Below are positions 9,166 through 17,676 of a DNA stretch of 64,000 nt, piece by piece (position 1 is the stretch's first letter; every line of letters begins with the position of its first letter). The DNA is from Marmoricola sp. URHB0036 (GTDB lineage: Bacteria; Actinomycetota; Actinomycetes; Propionibacteriales; Nocardioidaceae). Under the pieces are notes generated by a model. It searched no databases, was not told the origin of the DNA, and was given only the letters and a program-made list of their open reading frames with translations. Made by a program: the position numbers and the translations under genes. The DNA lies in the NCBI RefSeq assembly GCF_000426045.1, contig NZ_AUEP01000006.1, forward strand, positions 186,001 through 250,000, read 5' to 3'.

Positions 9166-10340
9166 CGTCCCGCCGCCATCCGCGCGGTCGGCAGCTGAGC
9201 CTGCACCTCGAAGCCTCCGTCGACCGGTCCGGCCTCGAGGGTGCCGCCGAACATCTGTGCCCGCTCGCGCATGCTGACGATCCCGTGGCCACCGGCCGCC
9301 TCGGTGGCCAGCCGCGGCTGTCCAGAGGCGCGGGGGCCGTCGTCCCGGACGCTGAGCTGCACCCCGTCGCGGGCGTAATCGACGACCACCCGCACTCGGC
9401 TGCCGGGGGCGTGCCGGAGCACGTTGGTCAACGCCTCCTGGAGGATCCGATAGGCGGAGAGGTCGAGGGCGCGGGGCAGCTCGCGCGGGGTGCCGCCCAC
9501 CTCGAGGTCGACCTCGAGACCGGCCGCCCGCACATCGGCGACGAGGTCCTGGGCCCGAGAGAGCGACGGCACCGGTGCGGTCGAGGCGTCGGTGTGGCCG
9601 GGCTCGCGCAGGATGCCGACGAGCGAACGCAGCTCCTCGACGGTCTCGCGGCCGAGTCGTTCGAGGCCGAGCAGCACGTCGTACTCCTGGGGACGGTCGG
9701 TCAGGACGTCGCCGAGCTGACGACGAAGGCCCCCGATCTGGAGGGTCATCACGCTGACTGAGTGGGCGACGGCGTCGTGGACCTCGCGGGCGATCCGGGT
9801 GCGCTCCTCCTGCGCCGCGGCCTGCGCGGCGGTCTCGCGCTGGGCGTCGAGCAGGGCCGTCAGCTCGACCAGCTGGGCGCTGCGTTCGCGCTCGCGGCTG
9901 ACCAGGCGGCCGGCCCAGCGAGCGGGGTAGAAGACGGCCGGGAAGAAGACCGTGTCCCAGGAGAAGCCCTCCACCGTCCAGCTGGTCACCACGAAGATCA
10001 CCACTCCGACCGTGACGGCGACGAGCGAACGACGGGGCGGAGCGGCGTACCCGACGTAGCCCATGGCCAGCATCACCGCGATCAGTCCGGTGCCGCCGGG
10101 GCCGGGCGCGTCGAGGAGGGCGGTGAGCGGGTAGAAGCAGGAGACCAGCACGGCACCCACCGACGGCCACCAGGCGGCGACCACGAAGGAACCGGCCAGC
10201 CACGCGGCGACCGCCGCGAGCTGCCAGAAGGTCTCGCGGAACTCGGGGTCGGCCGAGGCCTCGACCACTCCGAGGACACCCAACACCGGCGCGGCGAGGA
10301 GTGGGAAGACGCGCCGGCTGCTACGGATGCGATCGAGCAT
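9162..10340 (-). CDS. NarL-family sensor histidine kinase
   Basis: A 392-residue membrane kinase: several N-terminal membrane segments (about 12-140), a HisKA_3 dimerisation domain with the phospho-His in RIAREVHDAVAHS (about 190), and a HATPase domain with N-box ALTNVLRHA and G-box segments near the C-terminus. The membrane part has no large extracellular domain, so it may sense membrane or cell-envelope state. The promoter is leaderless and faces away from the 10519 membrane gene. Confidence 0.92.
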   Translation of the reverse strand: MLDRIRSSRRVFPLLAAPVLGVLGVVEASADPEFRETFWQLAAVAAWLAGSFVVAAWWPSVGAVLVSCFYPLTALLDAPGPGGTGLIAVMLAMGYVGYAAPPRRSLVAVTVGVVIFVVTSWTVEGFSWDTVFFPAVFYPARWAGRLVSRERERSAQLVELTALLDAQRETAAQAAAQEERTRIAREVHDAVAHSVSVMTLQIGGLRRQLGDVLTDRPQEYDVLLGLERLGRETVEELRSLVGILREPGHTDASTAPVPSLSRAQDLVADVRAAGLEVDLEVGGTPRELPRALDLSAYRILQEALTNVLRHAPGSRVRVVVDYARDGVQLSVRDDGPRASGQPRLATEAAGGHGIVSMRERAQMFGGTLEAGPVDGGFEVQAQLPTARMAAGR

Positions 10341-10347
10341 GCCGCAG

Positions 10348-10353
10348 AGCCTA
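10348..10353 (-). promoter_or_regulatory. -10 element of histidine kinase gene, leaderless
   Basis: TAGGCT on the minus strand ends 7 nt before the ATG at 10340. Confidence 0.6.
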
Positions 10354-10518
10354 GAAGGGGTACGCCGCTCGCGGATCCTTCTCGCGAAGGAGACCTGCCG
10401 GTGGCGTGCTCCCCCGTGAGGAGGAGCTCGATCGGTCCGTCACGACGGATCCGGGACGACCCCGGGCGGCGGAAGAGTCCTGATCGTCACGCACCACCTC
10501 ACGAACAGGATCACCACC

Positions 10519-11223
10519 ATGACCGCAACGGTTCTCGCCCCCACCGCCACCACGACCGAGGAGCGCGCCACCGGCAGCCGCACCCTGCGGATCGCCGCCG
10601 GCGCCGCCCTCGTCGCCGGACCGATCCTCTGGGCCGCCGGGATGTGGACCTCGCCGCCCGCGGTCGGGACCACTGACGTCGACTACATCACCTCGCTCGG
10701 CCGCGACGGCACGATCACACAGGTCTCGGCCCTGTTCCTGCACTACGGCAACCTGCTCATCGGCCTCGGCGTGCTCGCCGCCGCCTCGCTGGTGCGCGGG
10801 CCGAAGGGCAGCCGGCTGACCGTGCTCGGCGCGATCCTCACCGCGCTCGGGTTCACCAACGTCTCCGGCATGCTGCTCAGCGACTGGTGGAACCTCTCCC
10901 TGGCCCAGCACGTCCCGATCGACCAGGCCGCGAGGGTGTTCGCCGGGTTCAAGGACTCCTCGCTGCTGCCGTTGTGGAACGGCTTCGAGATGGCCTCGTT
11001 GCTCGGCACCATCCTGCTGCTGGTCGGCCTGGCCCGAGCCGGCGTGCTGGCCTGGTGGAACCCGGCCATCTTCGTGGCCGGGTTCGCGGGCCTGATCTTC
11101 GTCCCCTGGGACCTGCCGAAGCTCTCCGCCCTCGCCGTGCTGGTCGGCTTCTCCCCCTTCGCGATGATCGGCCTCCGCCTCTTCCAGCGGGCAGGGGTCC
11201 GGTTCGGAATCGGCCGCCGCTAG
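10519..11223 (+). CDS. Multi-pass membrane protein, function unknown
   Basis: A 234-residue protein with about six hydrophobic segments, starting after a short Thr/Ala-rich N-terminus. No enzyme motif is visible; the layout resembles DUF4386-like membrane proteins but I cannot assign it. It is transcribed away from the two-component pair across a 178-bp gap, which suggests that the system regulates it. The gene ends just before a nested hairpin at 11228-11340. Confidence 0.7.
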   Translation: MTATVLAPTATTTEERATGSRTLRIAAGAALVAGPILWAAGMWTSPPAVGTTDVDYITSLGRDGTITQVSALFLHYGNLLIGLGVLAAASLVRGPKGSRLTVLGAILTALGFTNVSGMLLSDWWNLSLAQHVPIDQAARVFAGFKDSSLLPLWNGFEMASLLGTILLLVGLARAGVLAWWNPAIFVAGFAGLIFVPWDLPKLSALAVLVGFSPFAMIGLRLFQRAGVRFGIGRR

Positions 11224-11227
11224 CCCC

Positions 11228-11340
11228 CCGACCGGGCAGTAATGGTTGGCGACATCGCCTCGAGAGGGCACTTCTGGTTGGCACGACCAACCAGAAGTGC
11301 CCTCTCGGCGTACTCGCCGCAACCAGAAGTGCCCGGTCGG
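11228..11340. terminator. Nested double inverted repeat between convergent genes
   Basis: The inner hairpin has perfect 21-bp arms (11261-11281 and 11287-11307) around a 5-nt loop. The outer arms (11228-11248 and 11320-11340) match at 18 of 21 positions. All four arms share GGGCA, four variable bases, TGGTTG. It sits between a plus-strand and a minus-strand gene end, so a bidirectional terminator is the simplest role. Confidence 0.8.
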
Positions 11341-11344
11341 CGAG

Positions 11345-11812
11345 CTAAGCGCAGCAGACGGGGGAGGTCGAGGAGGTCGAGGAGGTGGAGCTGTCGGACG
11401 AGGGCTCGGTCATCTCGTTCTCGCCGGCGTGCTGGCCGAACTCCTGGGTGTCCTCGAGGACGGTGTAGATCTCCCAGCGCTCGCCGTCCGGGGCGCCCTC
11501 CACCCAGAACTTGTCCTGCTTGGCGTAGCAACAGGTGGTGTCGCGCTCGTCGACCGAGGCGAGCCCGGCTCCGGCGAGGCGCCGCTGCTCGGTGTCGACG
11601 GTGTCGGTGTCGGGGACCTCGACACCGAGGTGGTTCAACGAGCCGCCGCGACCGGGGTTCTCGATCAGCACCAGCTTGAGGGCCGGCTCGGCGACCGCGA
11701 AGTTGGCGTAGCCGGGCTTGACCTTCGCGGGCTCGGTGCCGAAGAGGCTGGTGTAGAAGGCGATCGACTGCTCGAGGTCGTCGACGTTGAGGGCGAGCTG
11801 GAGACGGGACAT
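11345..11812 (-). CDS. ArsI/CadI family VOC dioxygenase
   Basis: A 155-residue vicinal-oxygen-chelate protein. It carries LNHLGVEV (metal His61), the vicinal cysteine pair in TTCCYAKQDKFWVEG (Cys94-Cys95) and a C-terminal Ser/Thr-rich tail ending in VCCA. ArsI enzymes use Fe(II) and O2 to cleave the C-As bond of trivalent organoarsenicals; the related CadI is cadmium-induced. The start at 11812 is preceded by CAGGAGC, while the longer frame lacks a ribosome site. It is divergent from arsR with operator-like repeats between them, so it is probably ArsR-controlled. Confidence 0.87.
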   Translation of the reverse strand: MSRLQLALNVDDLEQSIAFYTSLFGTEPAKVKPGYANFAVAEPALKLVLIENPGRGGSLNHLGVEVPDTDTVDTEQRRLAGAGLASVDERDTTCCYAKQDKFWVEGAPDGERWEIYTVLEDTQEFGQHAGENEMTEPSSDSSTSSTSSTSPVCCA

Positions 11813-11829
11813 GGGCTGCTCCTGAACAA

Positions 11830-11896
11830 ATAGATGGATGTCTATGTGTGGGAGAGTGGCACCTGACATAGACATCTGTCAATATAGATGCATGTC
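11830..11896. promoter_or_regulatory. ArsR operator region between arsI and arsR
   Basis: ATAGATGGATGTCTAT (11830-11845) has inverted ends ATAGA/TCTAT, and TGACA-N8-TGTCA lies at 11864-11881, followed by ATAGATGCATG running into the arsR start. The block is strikingly AT-rich compared with its surroundings. Two ArsR-dimer sites serving both promoters are inferred. Confidence 0.65.
11880..11885 (+). promoter_or_regulatory. -10 element of arsR, leaderless
   Basis: CAATAT ends 6 nt before the ATG at 11892 and overlaps the second operator half-site, so bound ArsR would block the polymerase. Confidence 0.5.
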
Positions 11897-12251
11897 GAAG
11901 TCATCCCTGCTGCTCACCCCGACCGAGCAGGTGGCCTGCTGCTCCCCTTTGCTCAAGCAGCCCCTCGGCGCCGACGAGGCGTCGCGGATCACGCCGCTGC
12001 TCAAGGCGCTGGCCGATCCGGTGCGTCTGCGGTTGCTCTCACTCGTCGCGTCGTACGCCGACCAGGAGGCCTGCGTGTGCGACCTGAACGACGCCTTCGA
12101 CCTTTCGCAGCCGACCATCAGCCACCATCTCAAGGTGCTCCACGAGGTCGGGCTGCTCGACCGGAGCAAGCGCGGCGTCTGGGTCTACTACCGCGTGCGC
12201 TCCGAAGCGCTGGCCGACCTGAGCACCCTCCTCGGCGGCGTGACGGCGTGA
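11892..12251 (+). CDS. arsR: ArsR-family arsenic-responsive repressor
   Basis: A 119-residue winged-helix repressor. The metal site ACVCDL (Cys61, Cys63) is the classic ArsR As(III)/Sb(III) motif at the start of the recognition unit, and an extra Cys16-Cys17 pair near the N-terminus could be a third ligand, as in some ArsR types. The HTH is LSQPTISHHLKVLHEVGLL. It begins the arsR-aquaporin-arsC operon; its TGA overlaps the aquaporin GTG. Confidence 0.93.
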   Translation: MSKSSLLLTPTEQVACCSPLLKQPLGADEASRITPLLKALADPVRLRLLSLVASYADQEACVCDLNDAFDLSQPTISHHLKVLHEVGLLDRSKRGVWVYYRVRSEALADLSTLLGGVTA

Positions 12252-12925
12252 ACCCACTCGCGCGTCGAGCGGTCGCCGAGCTGGTCGGCACCGCCTTCCT
12301 GGTGATGGCGGTCGTGGGATCCGGGATCGCCGCCCAACGGCTCAGTCCGCACGACACCGGCCTGCAGCTGCTCGAGAATAGCCTGGCCACCGGAGCCGTG
12401 CTGGTGGCGCTGATCCTGGCCCTGCAACCGGTCTCCGCCTCCTTCAACCCGGTGGTCACGCTGGTCGAGCGGGCCCTCGGCCTCATCGGCAGCCGCGAGG
12501 CCGGCGCTCTCGTCACCGCCCAGTTCGTGGGCGGAGCAATCGGTGCCGTGCTGGCCAACCTGATGTTCGACCTCGACGCGGTCAGCTGGTCCGGCCACGA
12601 GCGATCCGGTGGCGGGATCTGGCTGGGCGAGGTCGTGGCGACGGTCGGACTGGTGCTGCTGGTCTTCGGCAGTCTGCGTGGCGGACGACCCGAGTCGGTC
12701 GCGCTGGTCGTGGGCGGCTACATCGCGGCGGCCTACTGGTTCACCAGCTCCACCAGCTTCGCCAACCCGGCCGTCACGGTGGCCCGGATGTTCTCGGACA
12801 CCTTCGCCGGCATCGCTCCGTCGTCGGTGCCGATGTTCGTGCTGATGCAGCTGATCGGCGGGGTGCTCGCCCTCGGTCTGGTGCGGTTCCTGTTCGCCGC
12901 CCATGTCCCGGAGGTCGTCCGATGA
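12248..12925 (+). CDS. Aquaporin/aquaglyceroporin (AqpS-like arsenite channel)
   Basis: A 225-residue MIP-family channel with six membrane segments and two half-helix loops: FNPVVT (first motif, NPV instead of NPA) and ANPAVTVARMFSDTF (second, ending in Phe/Ser rather than the usual Arg-rich context). In Sinorhizobium, AqpS takes the place of an arsenite pump beside arsC and lets As(III) leave by its gradient. The same order arsR-aqp-arsC is seen here with overlapping genes, supporting an arsenite efflux role. Start GTG at 12248. Confidence 0.87.
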   Translation: MNPLARRAVAELVGTAFLVMAVVGSGIAAQRLSPHDTGLQLLENSLATGAVLVALILALQPVSASFNPVVTLVERALGLIGSREAGALVTAQFVGGAIGAVLANLMFDLDAVSWSGHERSGGGIWLGEVVATVGLVLLVFGSLRGGRPESVALVVGGYIAAAYWFTSSTSFANPAVTVARMFSDTFAGIAPSSVPMFVLMQLIGGVLALGLVRFLFAAHVPEVVR

Positions 12926-13314
12926 GGCCGACGGTGCTGTTCGTGTGCGTCCACAACGCCGGCCGTTCACAGATGGCGGCCGGCTACCTCCAGCACCTGG
13001 CCGGTGACCGGATCGACGTACGCTCCGCCGGCTCCCAGCCCGCCGACCAGGTCAACCAGGTCGCGGTCGAGGCGATGGCCGAGGAGGGCATCGACCTCAC
13101 CGGCGAGCAGCCCAAGGTGCTCACCCCCGACTCGGTGCAGGCGGCCGACGTGGTCGTCACGATGGGCTGTGGCGACGAGTGTCCCTACTTCCCCGGCAAG
13201 CGCTACGAGGACTGGGTCCTCGACGACCCCGCCGGCCAGCCCCTCGACGTCGTACGACGGGTCCGGGACGAGATCCGCCGTCGGGTCGAGCGGCTGGTGG
13301 AGGAGCTCGCCTAG
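12922..13314 (+). CDS. arsC: Arsenate reductase, LMW-phosphatase type
   Basis: A 130-residue reductase converting As(V) to As(III). The P-loop CVHNAGR (Cys9-Arg15) and the two further cysteines Cys83 and Cys87 in MGCGDECPYFPG reproduce the three-cysteine relay of thioredoxin-coupled ArsC; DWVLDDPAGQP contains the general-acid Asp. The start overlaps the aquaporin stop (ATGA), giving an enzyme-channel pair. Its stop overlaps by 2 nt the stop of the convergent acylase gene. Confidence 0.93.
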   Translation: MRPTVLFVCVHNAGRSQMAAGYLQHLAGDRIDVRSAGSQPADQVNQVAVEAMAEEGIDLTGEQPKVLTPDSVQAADVVVTMGCGDECPYFPGKRYEDWVLDDPAGQPLDVVRRVRDEIRRRVERLVEELA

Positions 13315-15758
13315 CCGGTGACCGTCTGCTTCGAGATCTGCTGGCTGCTGATCTGCGCGGGGGTGAACGGGAAGCTGACCCACTGCTTCTTGCCGAACAG
13401 CTCGGTCTGGTCCTTCGACCACGGCGACGTCGGGTCCTCGGACTGGCCGTAGGTGAGGATCGTCTTCGTGTCGAGGCCGCCGTTGTCGAGGAACGAGATG
13501 GCCTGGATGTGCGAGGAGCCGTAGGTGATCGGCTTGTACTTCGCACTGTTCGTCACCGGGTTGCGCGAGGCCAGCGCGTTGGCGTTGCCGGCCTCGTCGC
13601 CGAGCCCACCACCGAGCGGGATCGGCGGGGCACCGGTGTCACCGGCGACCTGGAGCGAGCCCCAGGTGGCGTTCATCGGCACGAACTTGTTGCGCAGGTA
13701 GGCGATCGCGTCCTTCATCGCCTGGATCACCTGCGGGTTGTTCTCGTCGAGGTCGCGCGGCGTGTTCACCGGGTCGTTCGGGTCGAACGGCACCTGCCAG
13801 TAGGCCTCGGTGCCGAGCAGCGACACCGTCGGCAGCCGGGTCACGAACTCCTCGAAGATCTGGTTGCCACGGCTGTCGATGTTCGAGTGCTTGTCCCAGG
13901 CCGCGAGCACCGGGCAGGCGTCCCCTCCGTCGGCGGCCTCGCAGACCTTGACCAGGTCGTCGTTCTGGCTCATCACCTCCGCGCCCATCACGCGGTTCTG
14001 GTGCTCGAAGCCGCGCAGCGTGGTCGGGCTGATCTTGCCCGTGGCGAGCGCGTCGATCACGTAGTGGTCGACCATCCTCGTGCGCAGGGTGCGCTGGCAC
14101 TTCTCACAGCCGATGATCCGGGCGTACCCCTCGAGCTTCTGGGCCGGGTTGGGCAGCCAGTAGGAGTCGTTGGCGTTCATCGTCCAGTCGCGACGCACCG
14201 TGGCCGGCAGGTTCTTCGGTCCGAAGATGCCGGGCCGCTGCGCGTCGGAGTCGGTGCCCCAGCTGCAGTCCGAGGTCGCGCGGGTGCCGTCGAGGGCGGG
14301 TAGTCCGGCGACCTGGAAGAGGACACGGCCGATCGGCGTCATGCACTTCTGGGCGACGGCGTTGGAGACGTTGGGTACGACGGAGTGGTCGGCGTACAAC
14401 GCGTTGCCGGCACGGTCGGCGGCGGTGGTGTTCACCCACGGCATCCCGCCTCCCTTGTCCTGCCGGGCCAACAGGTCGCGTACGCCGGTGGCCCTGCCCA
14501 TGTCGAGGAAGGTGTCGATCGTGCGCAGCTGCTCACCGTTGGCGTCACGAATCGCGAAGAAGCTGGTCGGCGTCCAGTTCATCAACGTGTCCGGGTCGTC
14601 GACGACGTAGCCCTGGTCGGTGCGGTAGAGGTTCTTGGTCACCGTCGACAGCGAGCCGTCGGCGTTCTTCACCGTGACGTGCACGTCGCGCTTGTCGAGC
14701 TGCTTGACGCCGTCGGTGGTGAGGTACGAGGTCGGGGTGCCCCCCAGAGATGTAGGCAGCGTCTGGTACTCGTACGGCGTGAACCGGTAGGCCGTCGAGA
14801 CGGTGTGACTCCAGGCGACGTCCTTGTTCCAGCCGATGTTCACCACCGGAGAGCCGATCAGGCTGGCACCGGCGACGTCGTACTGCCCCGGGATGGTCAG
14901 CTGCTGCTGGGTGAACCGGTAGCGGCCGCGCCACGGGAAGTGCGGGTTGCCGAGCAGCTCGCCGCGTCCGGTCGTGGTGTCGTCCCCACCGATGGCCGTC
15001 GCGTTGGAGCCGAACGGCGAGTGCGGGTCCTTGCCCAGCGCGGCCATCAGCTTGTCCTTGTCGGGCAGCTGTCGGGGCGCCTGCTGGAAGGAGGCGTTCA
15101 CCGGCAGCTGCGGGATGCCCGGGTCGCTGGCGCTCGGCGGCGTCGCGCTCGTGATCTGCGGGACGAAGTGGCCGGTCGAGGCGATCAGGTTGGCCAGGTA
15201 GACGCCGTACCAGATGTCGAGGCCCGTGGCGTTGGGCTTGATGTACGCCGCACCGCGGCAGCTCGGGTCGGTGATCTTCGACGCGCCACCGACCTTCTTC
15301 AACCAGGCGTTCACGCCGGCGGCGTACCCGTCGACCATCTGCCGGGCCTGGGCGCTGGGGCCGGCCTTCGAGGCCAGCAGCTTCTCGACGACCTTGCGGT
15401 CGTGCAGGTCGGTGACCAGCGTGTCGATCTGGAGGTTGGTGCCGGTCATGGACACCTGGTCGTCGTACGTCGCCGACGGGCCGAGGTAGCGCGACCGCTC
15501 ACCACGCCCCGTCAGCACCGTGTCGGCCAGCGTGCAGATCGAGGTGCCCGCGGCGGCGTACCCCGACCCGAAGCCGAGCGAGCCGAAGTCGCGCGCCGTG
15601 ATGTGCGGGATGCCGTGCTGCGTGCGCGTGATGGTGGCCTGGTACGTCGGCGTCGCGGCCGCCGCCCCGCCGGTGACCGACGGCACCACGACGGAGAGCA
15701 GCGCCGGCGCCAGCCCGAGCGTCAGAGCAGCGGCGATCAAGGGTCGCTTCGTGGACAT
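13311..15758 (-). CDS. Secreted penicillin acylase family amidohydrolase (aculeacin/AHL acylase type)
   Basis: An 815-residue Ntn-hydrolase precursor with a signal peptide (about 1-34). An alpha segment (about 35-215) is followed by a spacer and a beta chain expected to start at Ser251 in FGSNATAIGG, after autocleavage. GNPHFPW, the GWNKDVAWSHTVS segment and the C-terminal GSSHIQAISF are typical of the S45 family. Members hydrolyse amides such as acyl-homoserine lactones, lipopeptide acyl chains or beta-lactams; which one applies here cannot be told from sequence. It is secreted and stands alone. Confidence 0.88.
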   Translation of the reverse strand: MSTKRPLIAAALTLGLAPALLSVVVPSVTGGAAAATPTYQATITRTQHGIPHITARDFGSLGFGSGYAAAGTSICTLADTVLTGRGERSRYLGPSATYDDQVSMTGTNLQIDTLVTDLHDRKVVEKLLASKAGPSAQARQMVDGYAAGVNAWLKKVGGASKITDPSCRGAAYIKPNATGLDIWYGVYLANLIASTGHFVPQITSATPPSASDPGIPQLPVNASFQQAPRQLPDKDKLMAALGKDPHSPFGSNATAIGGDDTTTGRGELLGNPHFPWRGRYRFTQQQLTIPGQYDVAGASLIGSPVVNIGWNKDVAWSHTVSTAYRFTPYEYQTLPTSLGGTPTSYLTTDGVKQLDKRDVHVTVKNADGSLSTVTKNLYRTDQGYVVDDPDTLMNWTPTSFFAIRDANGEQLRTIDTFLDMGRATGVRDLLARQDKGGGMPWVNTTAADRAGNALYADHSVVPNVSNAVAQKCMTPIGRVLFQVAGLPALDGTRATSDCSWGTDSDAQRPGIFGPKNLPATVRRDWTMNANDSYWLPNPAQKLEGYARIIGCEKCQRTLRTRMVDHYVIDALATGKISPTTLRGFEHQNRVMGAEVMSQNDDLVKVCEAADGGDACPVLAAWDKHSNIDSRGNQIFEEFVTRLPTVSLLGTEAYWQVPFDPNDPVNTPRDLDENNPQVIQAMKDAIAYLRNKFVPMNATWGSLQVAGDTGAPPIPLGGGLGDEAGNANALASRNPVTNSAKYKPITYGSSHIQAISFLDNGGLDTKTILTYGQSEDPTSPWSKDQTELFGKKQWVSFPFTPAQISSQQISKQTVTG

Positions 15759-15815
15759 GTGCAGTCAACGGGTCACCTCGCGAGCGGGTTACACGGCTGT
15801 CTCACGGGACGGGTG

Positions 15816-16142
15816 CTACGGCTGGGTGTCCGCCACCTGTCGTCGCAGCGTCTCGAGGTGGGCCCTCAGCTCGTCGCACCCCTCTGTGATGAGGGCGCGC
15901 TCCCGAGAGGTCACCCGGCGGAACTGCGCGTCCAGCACGGCCCGTGCCGCGATCTCCGAGATCCCGAAGCGGCTCCGCAGGGCGGGCACAGCAGCGTCCG
16001 GGTCCGTGGACGCGAGCATCACCTCGAGCAGGTCGTGGGGGTCTGCGAGGACGGTCTCCAGGGCGGCATACAGCTCCAGTCGCTCTTCAAGGTTCATGAT
16101 CTGCTGGTCCAGTGTCAGTTCCTTGTCGCGACGGCGGCGCAC
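15816..16142 (-). CDS. Stand-alone GyrA/ParC tower (coiled-coil) domain protein
   Basis: A 108-residue protein that reads like the tower/coiled-coil part of a type IIA topoisomerase A subunit and nothing else. It has RLELYAALETVLADPHDLLE, then DPDAAVPALRSRFGISE and ARAVLDAQFRRVTSRERALI, which lines up with the GyrA consensus IQAQAILDMQLRRLTGLER. There is no breakage-reunion domain or beta-pinwheel. The GTG start at 16142 is preceded by AAGGGAG at 7 nt, so it is a real short gene. Function unknown; it could interact with gyrase or use the fold as a dimer module. Confidence 0.8.
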   Translation of the reverse strand: MRRRRDKELTLDQQIMNLEERLELYAALETVLADPHDLLEVMLASTDPDAAVPALRSRFGISEIAARAVLDAQFRRVTSRERALITEGCDELRAHLETLRRQVADTQP

Positions 16143-16184
16143 AGATGGTCTCCCTTGGTCGGGTGAGTGGGCGCGAGCTGTGGT

Positions 16185-16228
16185 ACGTCATACGAATCGA
16201 GCGCTCTAGGCATCAATTCGTATGACGT
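16185..16228. repeat. Dispersed hairpin, copy 1
   Basis: ACGTCATACGAAT (16185-16197) and its exact complement (16216-16228) enclose an 18-nt loop containing CGAGCGCTCT. The right arm encodes the last residues of the monooxygenase. A second copy with the same arms and loop core lies at 43627-43674. Confidence 0.85.
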
Positions 16229-17672
16229 CCTGGGTCTTCCGCGGGGTGAACACCATCGAGGAGGCGAGGCGGCGGTTGAGGGTGGTGACCGAGTCGATCA
16301 GGTAGTTCTGGCGCACCCGCCAGGGGCCGCGGTCTCCTTGCCGCGGGAACTGGTCGATGGCGCGCTGGATGTAGCCGGAGGTCAGGTCGAGGAGGGGGCG
16401 CTCCTCGAGCTCGCCGCGTGGCTTCGGCTCGGCGGCGGCGAGGTCGTGGAGCGACAGGTGGTTGAGCACGCGACAGACAAGGCGGTGGGTGAGGTCGGCG
16501 CGCAGCGTCCAGGACGCGTTGGTGTAGCCGATGCAGACCGCGAAGTTGGGGATGCCCGTGAGCATCGCGCCCTGCCAGACGAACTGGTCGTGCAGGTCGA
16601 CGGTCTCCCCGTCGACCGACGGCGCGATGCCGCCGAACGGCTTGAGGGTCAGGCCGGTCGCCGTGATGACCAGGTCTGCCTCGAGCACCCGGCCGCTCTT
16701 CAGCCGGATCCCGGAGGGCACGAACGAGTCGACGTGGTCGGTGACCACCTCGGCGTCGCCGTGCCGGATGCAGCGGAACAGGTCGGCGTCGGGTACGGCG
16801 CAGAACCGCTGGTCCCATGGGTCGTACGTCGGAGTGAAGTGCTCCTCCACCATCGCGGGATCGCGCAGCTGCTTGGTGGTGAGTCCGAGCAGCATCGACC
16901 GCGCTCGGTCGGGGAACCGTTGGCAGAAGTTGTAGAAGCCCAGCGTGAACAGGATGTTCTTCGCCCGGATGACCCGGTGGGCCAGCTTGGGCGGCAGCTT
17001 CTCGCGCAACGTGTCGGCCAGCTTGTCGCGACCGGGGACGGCGCCGATCCAGGTCGGGCTGCGCTGCAGCATCGTGACGTGCGCGGCCCGCTCGGCCATC
17101 GCCGGCACGAGCGTCACGGCGGTCGCGCCGCTGCCGATGACCACGACCCGCTGGTCGTCGTACGCCAGGTCCTCGGGCCAGAACTGCGGGTGGACCACTT
17201 CGCCCTCGAAGTCCTCGAGGCCCGGGAACTCCGGGGTGTGGCCCCGGTCGTAGTCGAAGTAGCCGGCGCAGGAGTAGAGGAAGCCGCACGTCATCGTGCG
17301 TGGTCCGTCCGGCGTCTCGAGCCGGAGGGTCCACTGGGCGTCCGCGCTCGACCAGTCGGCGCCGACCACCTTCGTCCGGTAGCGGATGTGCTGCTCGATG
17401 CCGAACTCGGCCGCCGTCTCGTGGATGTAGCCGAGGATGGTGTCGGCGTCGGCGATCGACTTCTCCGCCGTCCAGGGCTTGAACTGGTAGCCGAGGGTGA
17501 ACATGTCGGAGTCGGAGCGCACGCCGGGGTAGCGGAACAGGTCCCAGGTGCCGCCCATCGCGTCACGGGCCTCGAGCACGGCGAAGGTGCGGTCGGGGCA
17601 CTCGGTCTGCAGCCGGTACGCCGCCCCGATCCCGGACAGCCCGGCTCCGACGACCACCACGTCGACGTCCAC
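16206..17672 (-). CDS. Baeyer-Villiger flavin monooxygenase, EthA-like
   Basis: A 488-residue FAD/NADPH monooxygenase. It has an FAD Rossmann motif GAGLSG (9-14), GGTWDLFRYPGVRSDSDM (40-57), the type I BVMO fingerprint FEGEVVHPQFWP (155-166) and an NADPH motif GSGATA (180-185). Length and sequence closely follow mycobacterial EthA, the ketone monooxygenase that activates ethionamide. It would insert oxygen next to ketones. The GTG start at 17672 lies 4 nt after the GNAT stop; the frame extends further upstream but that part is a shadow of the GNAT gene. Confidence 0.92.
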   Translation of the reverse strand: MDVDVVVVGAGLSGIGAAYRLQTECPDRTFAVLEARDAMGGTWDLFRYPGVRSDSDMFTLGYQFKPWTAEKSIADADTILGYIHETAAEFGIEQHIRYRTKVVGADWSSADAQWTLRLETPDGPRTMTCGFLYSCAGYFDYDRGHTPEFPGLEDFEGEVVHPQFWPEDLAYDDQRVVVIGSGATAVTLVPAMAERAAHVTMLQRSPTWIGAVPGRDKLADTLREKLPPKLAHRVIRAKNILFTLGFYNFCQRFPDRARSMLLGLTTKQLRDPAMVEEHFTPTYDPWDQRFCAVPDADLFRCIRHGDAEVVTDHVDSFVPSGIRLKSGRVLEADLVITATGLTLKPFGGIAPSVDGETVDLHDQFVWQGAMLTGIPNFAVCIGYTNASWTLRADLTHRLVCRVLNHLSLHDLAAAEPKPRGELEERPLLDLTSGYIQRAIDQFPRQGDRGPWRVRQNYLIDSVTTLNRRLASSMVFTPRKTQDVIRIDA

Positions 17673-17676
17673 CCGA

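Noticed and set aside
11224-11344. Inverted repeats considered as insertion-sequence ends
   Set aside because: No transposase or target duplication is visible; the hairpin lies between convergent stops.
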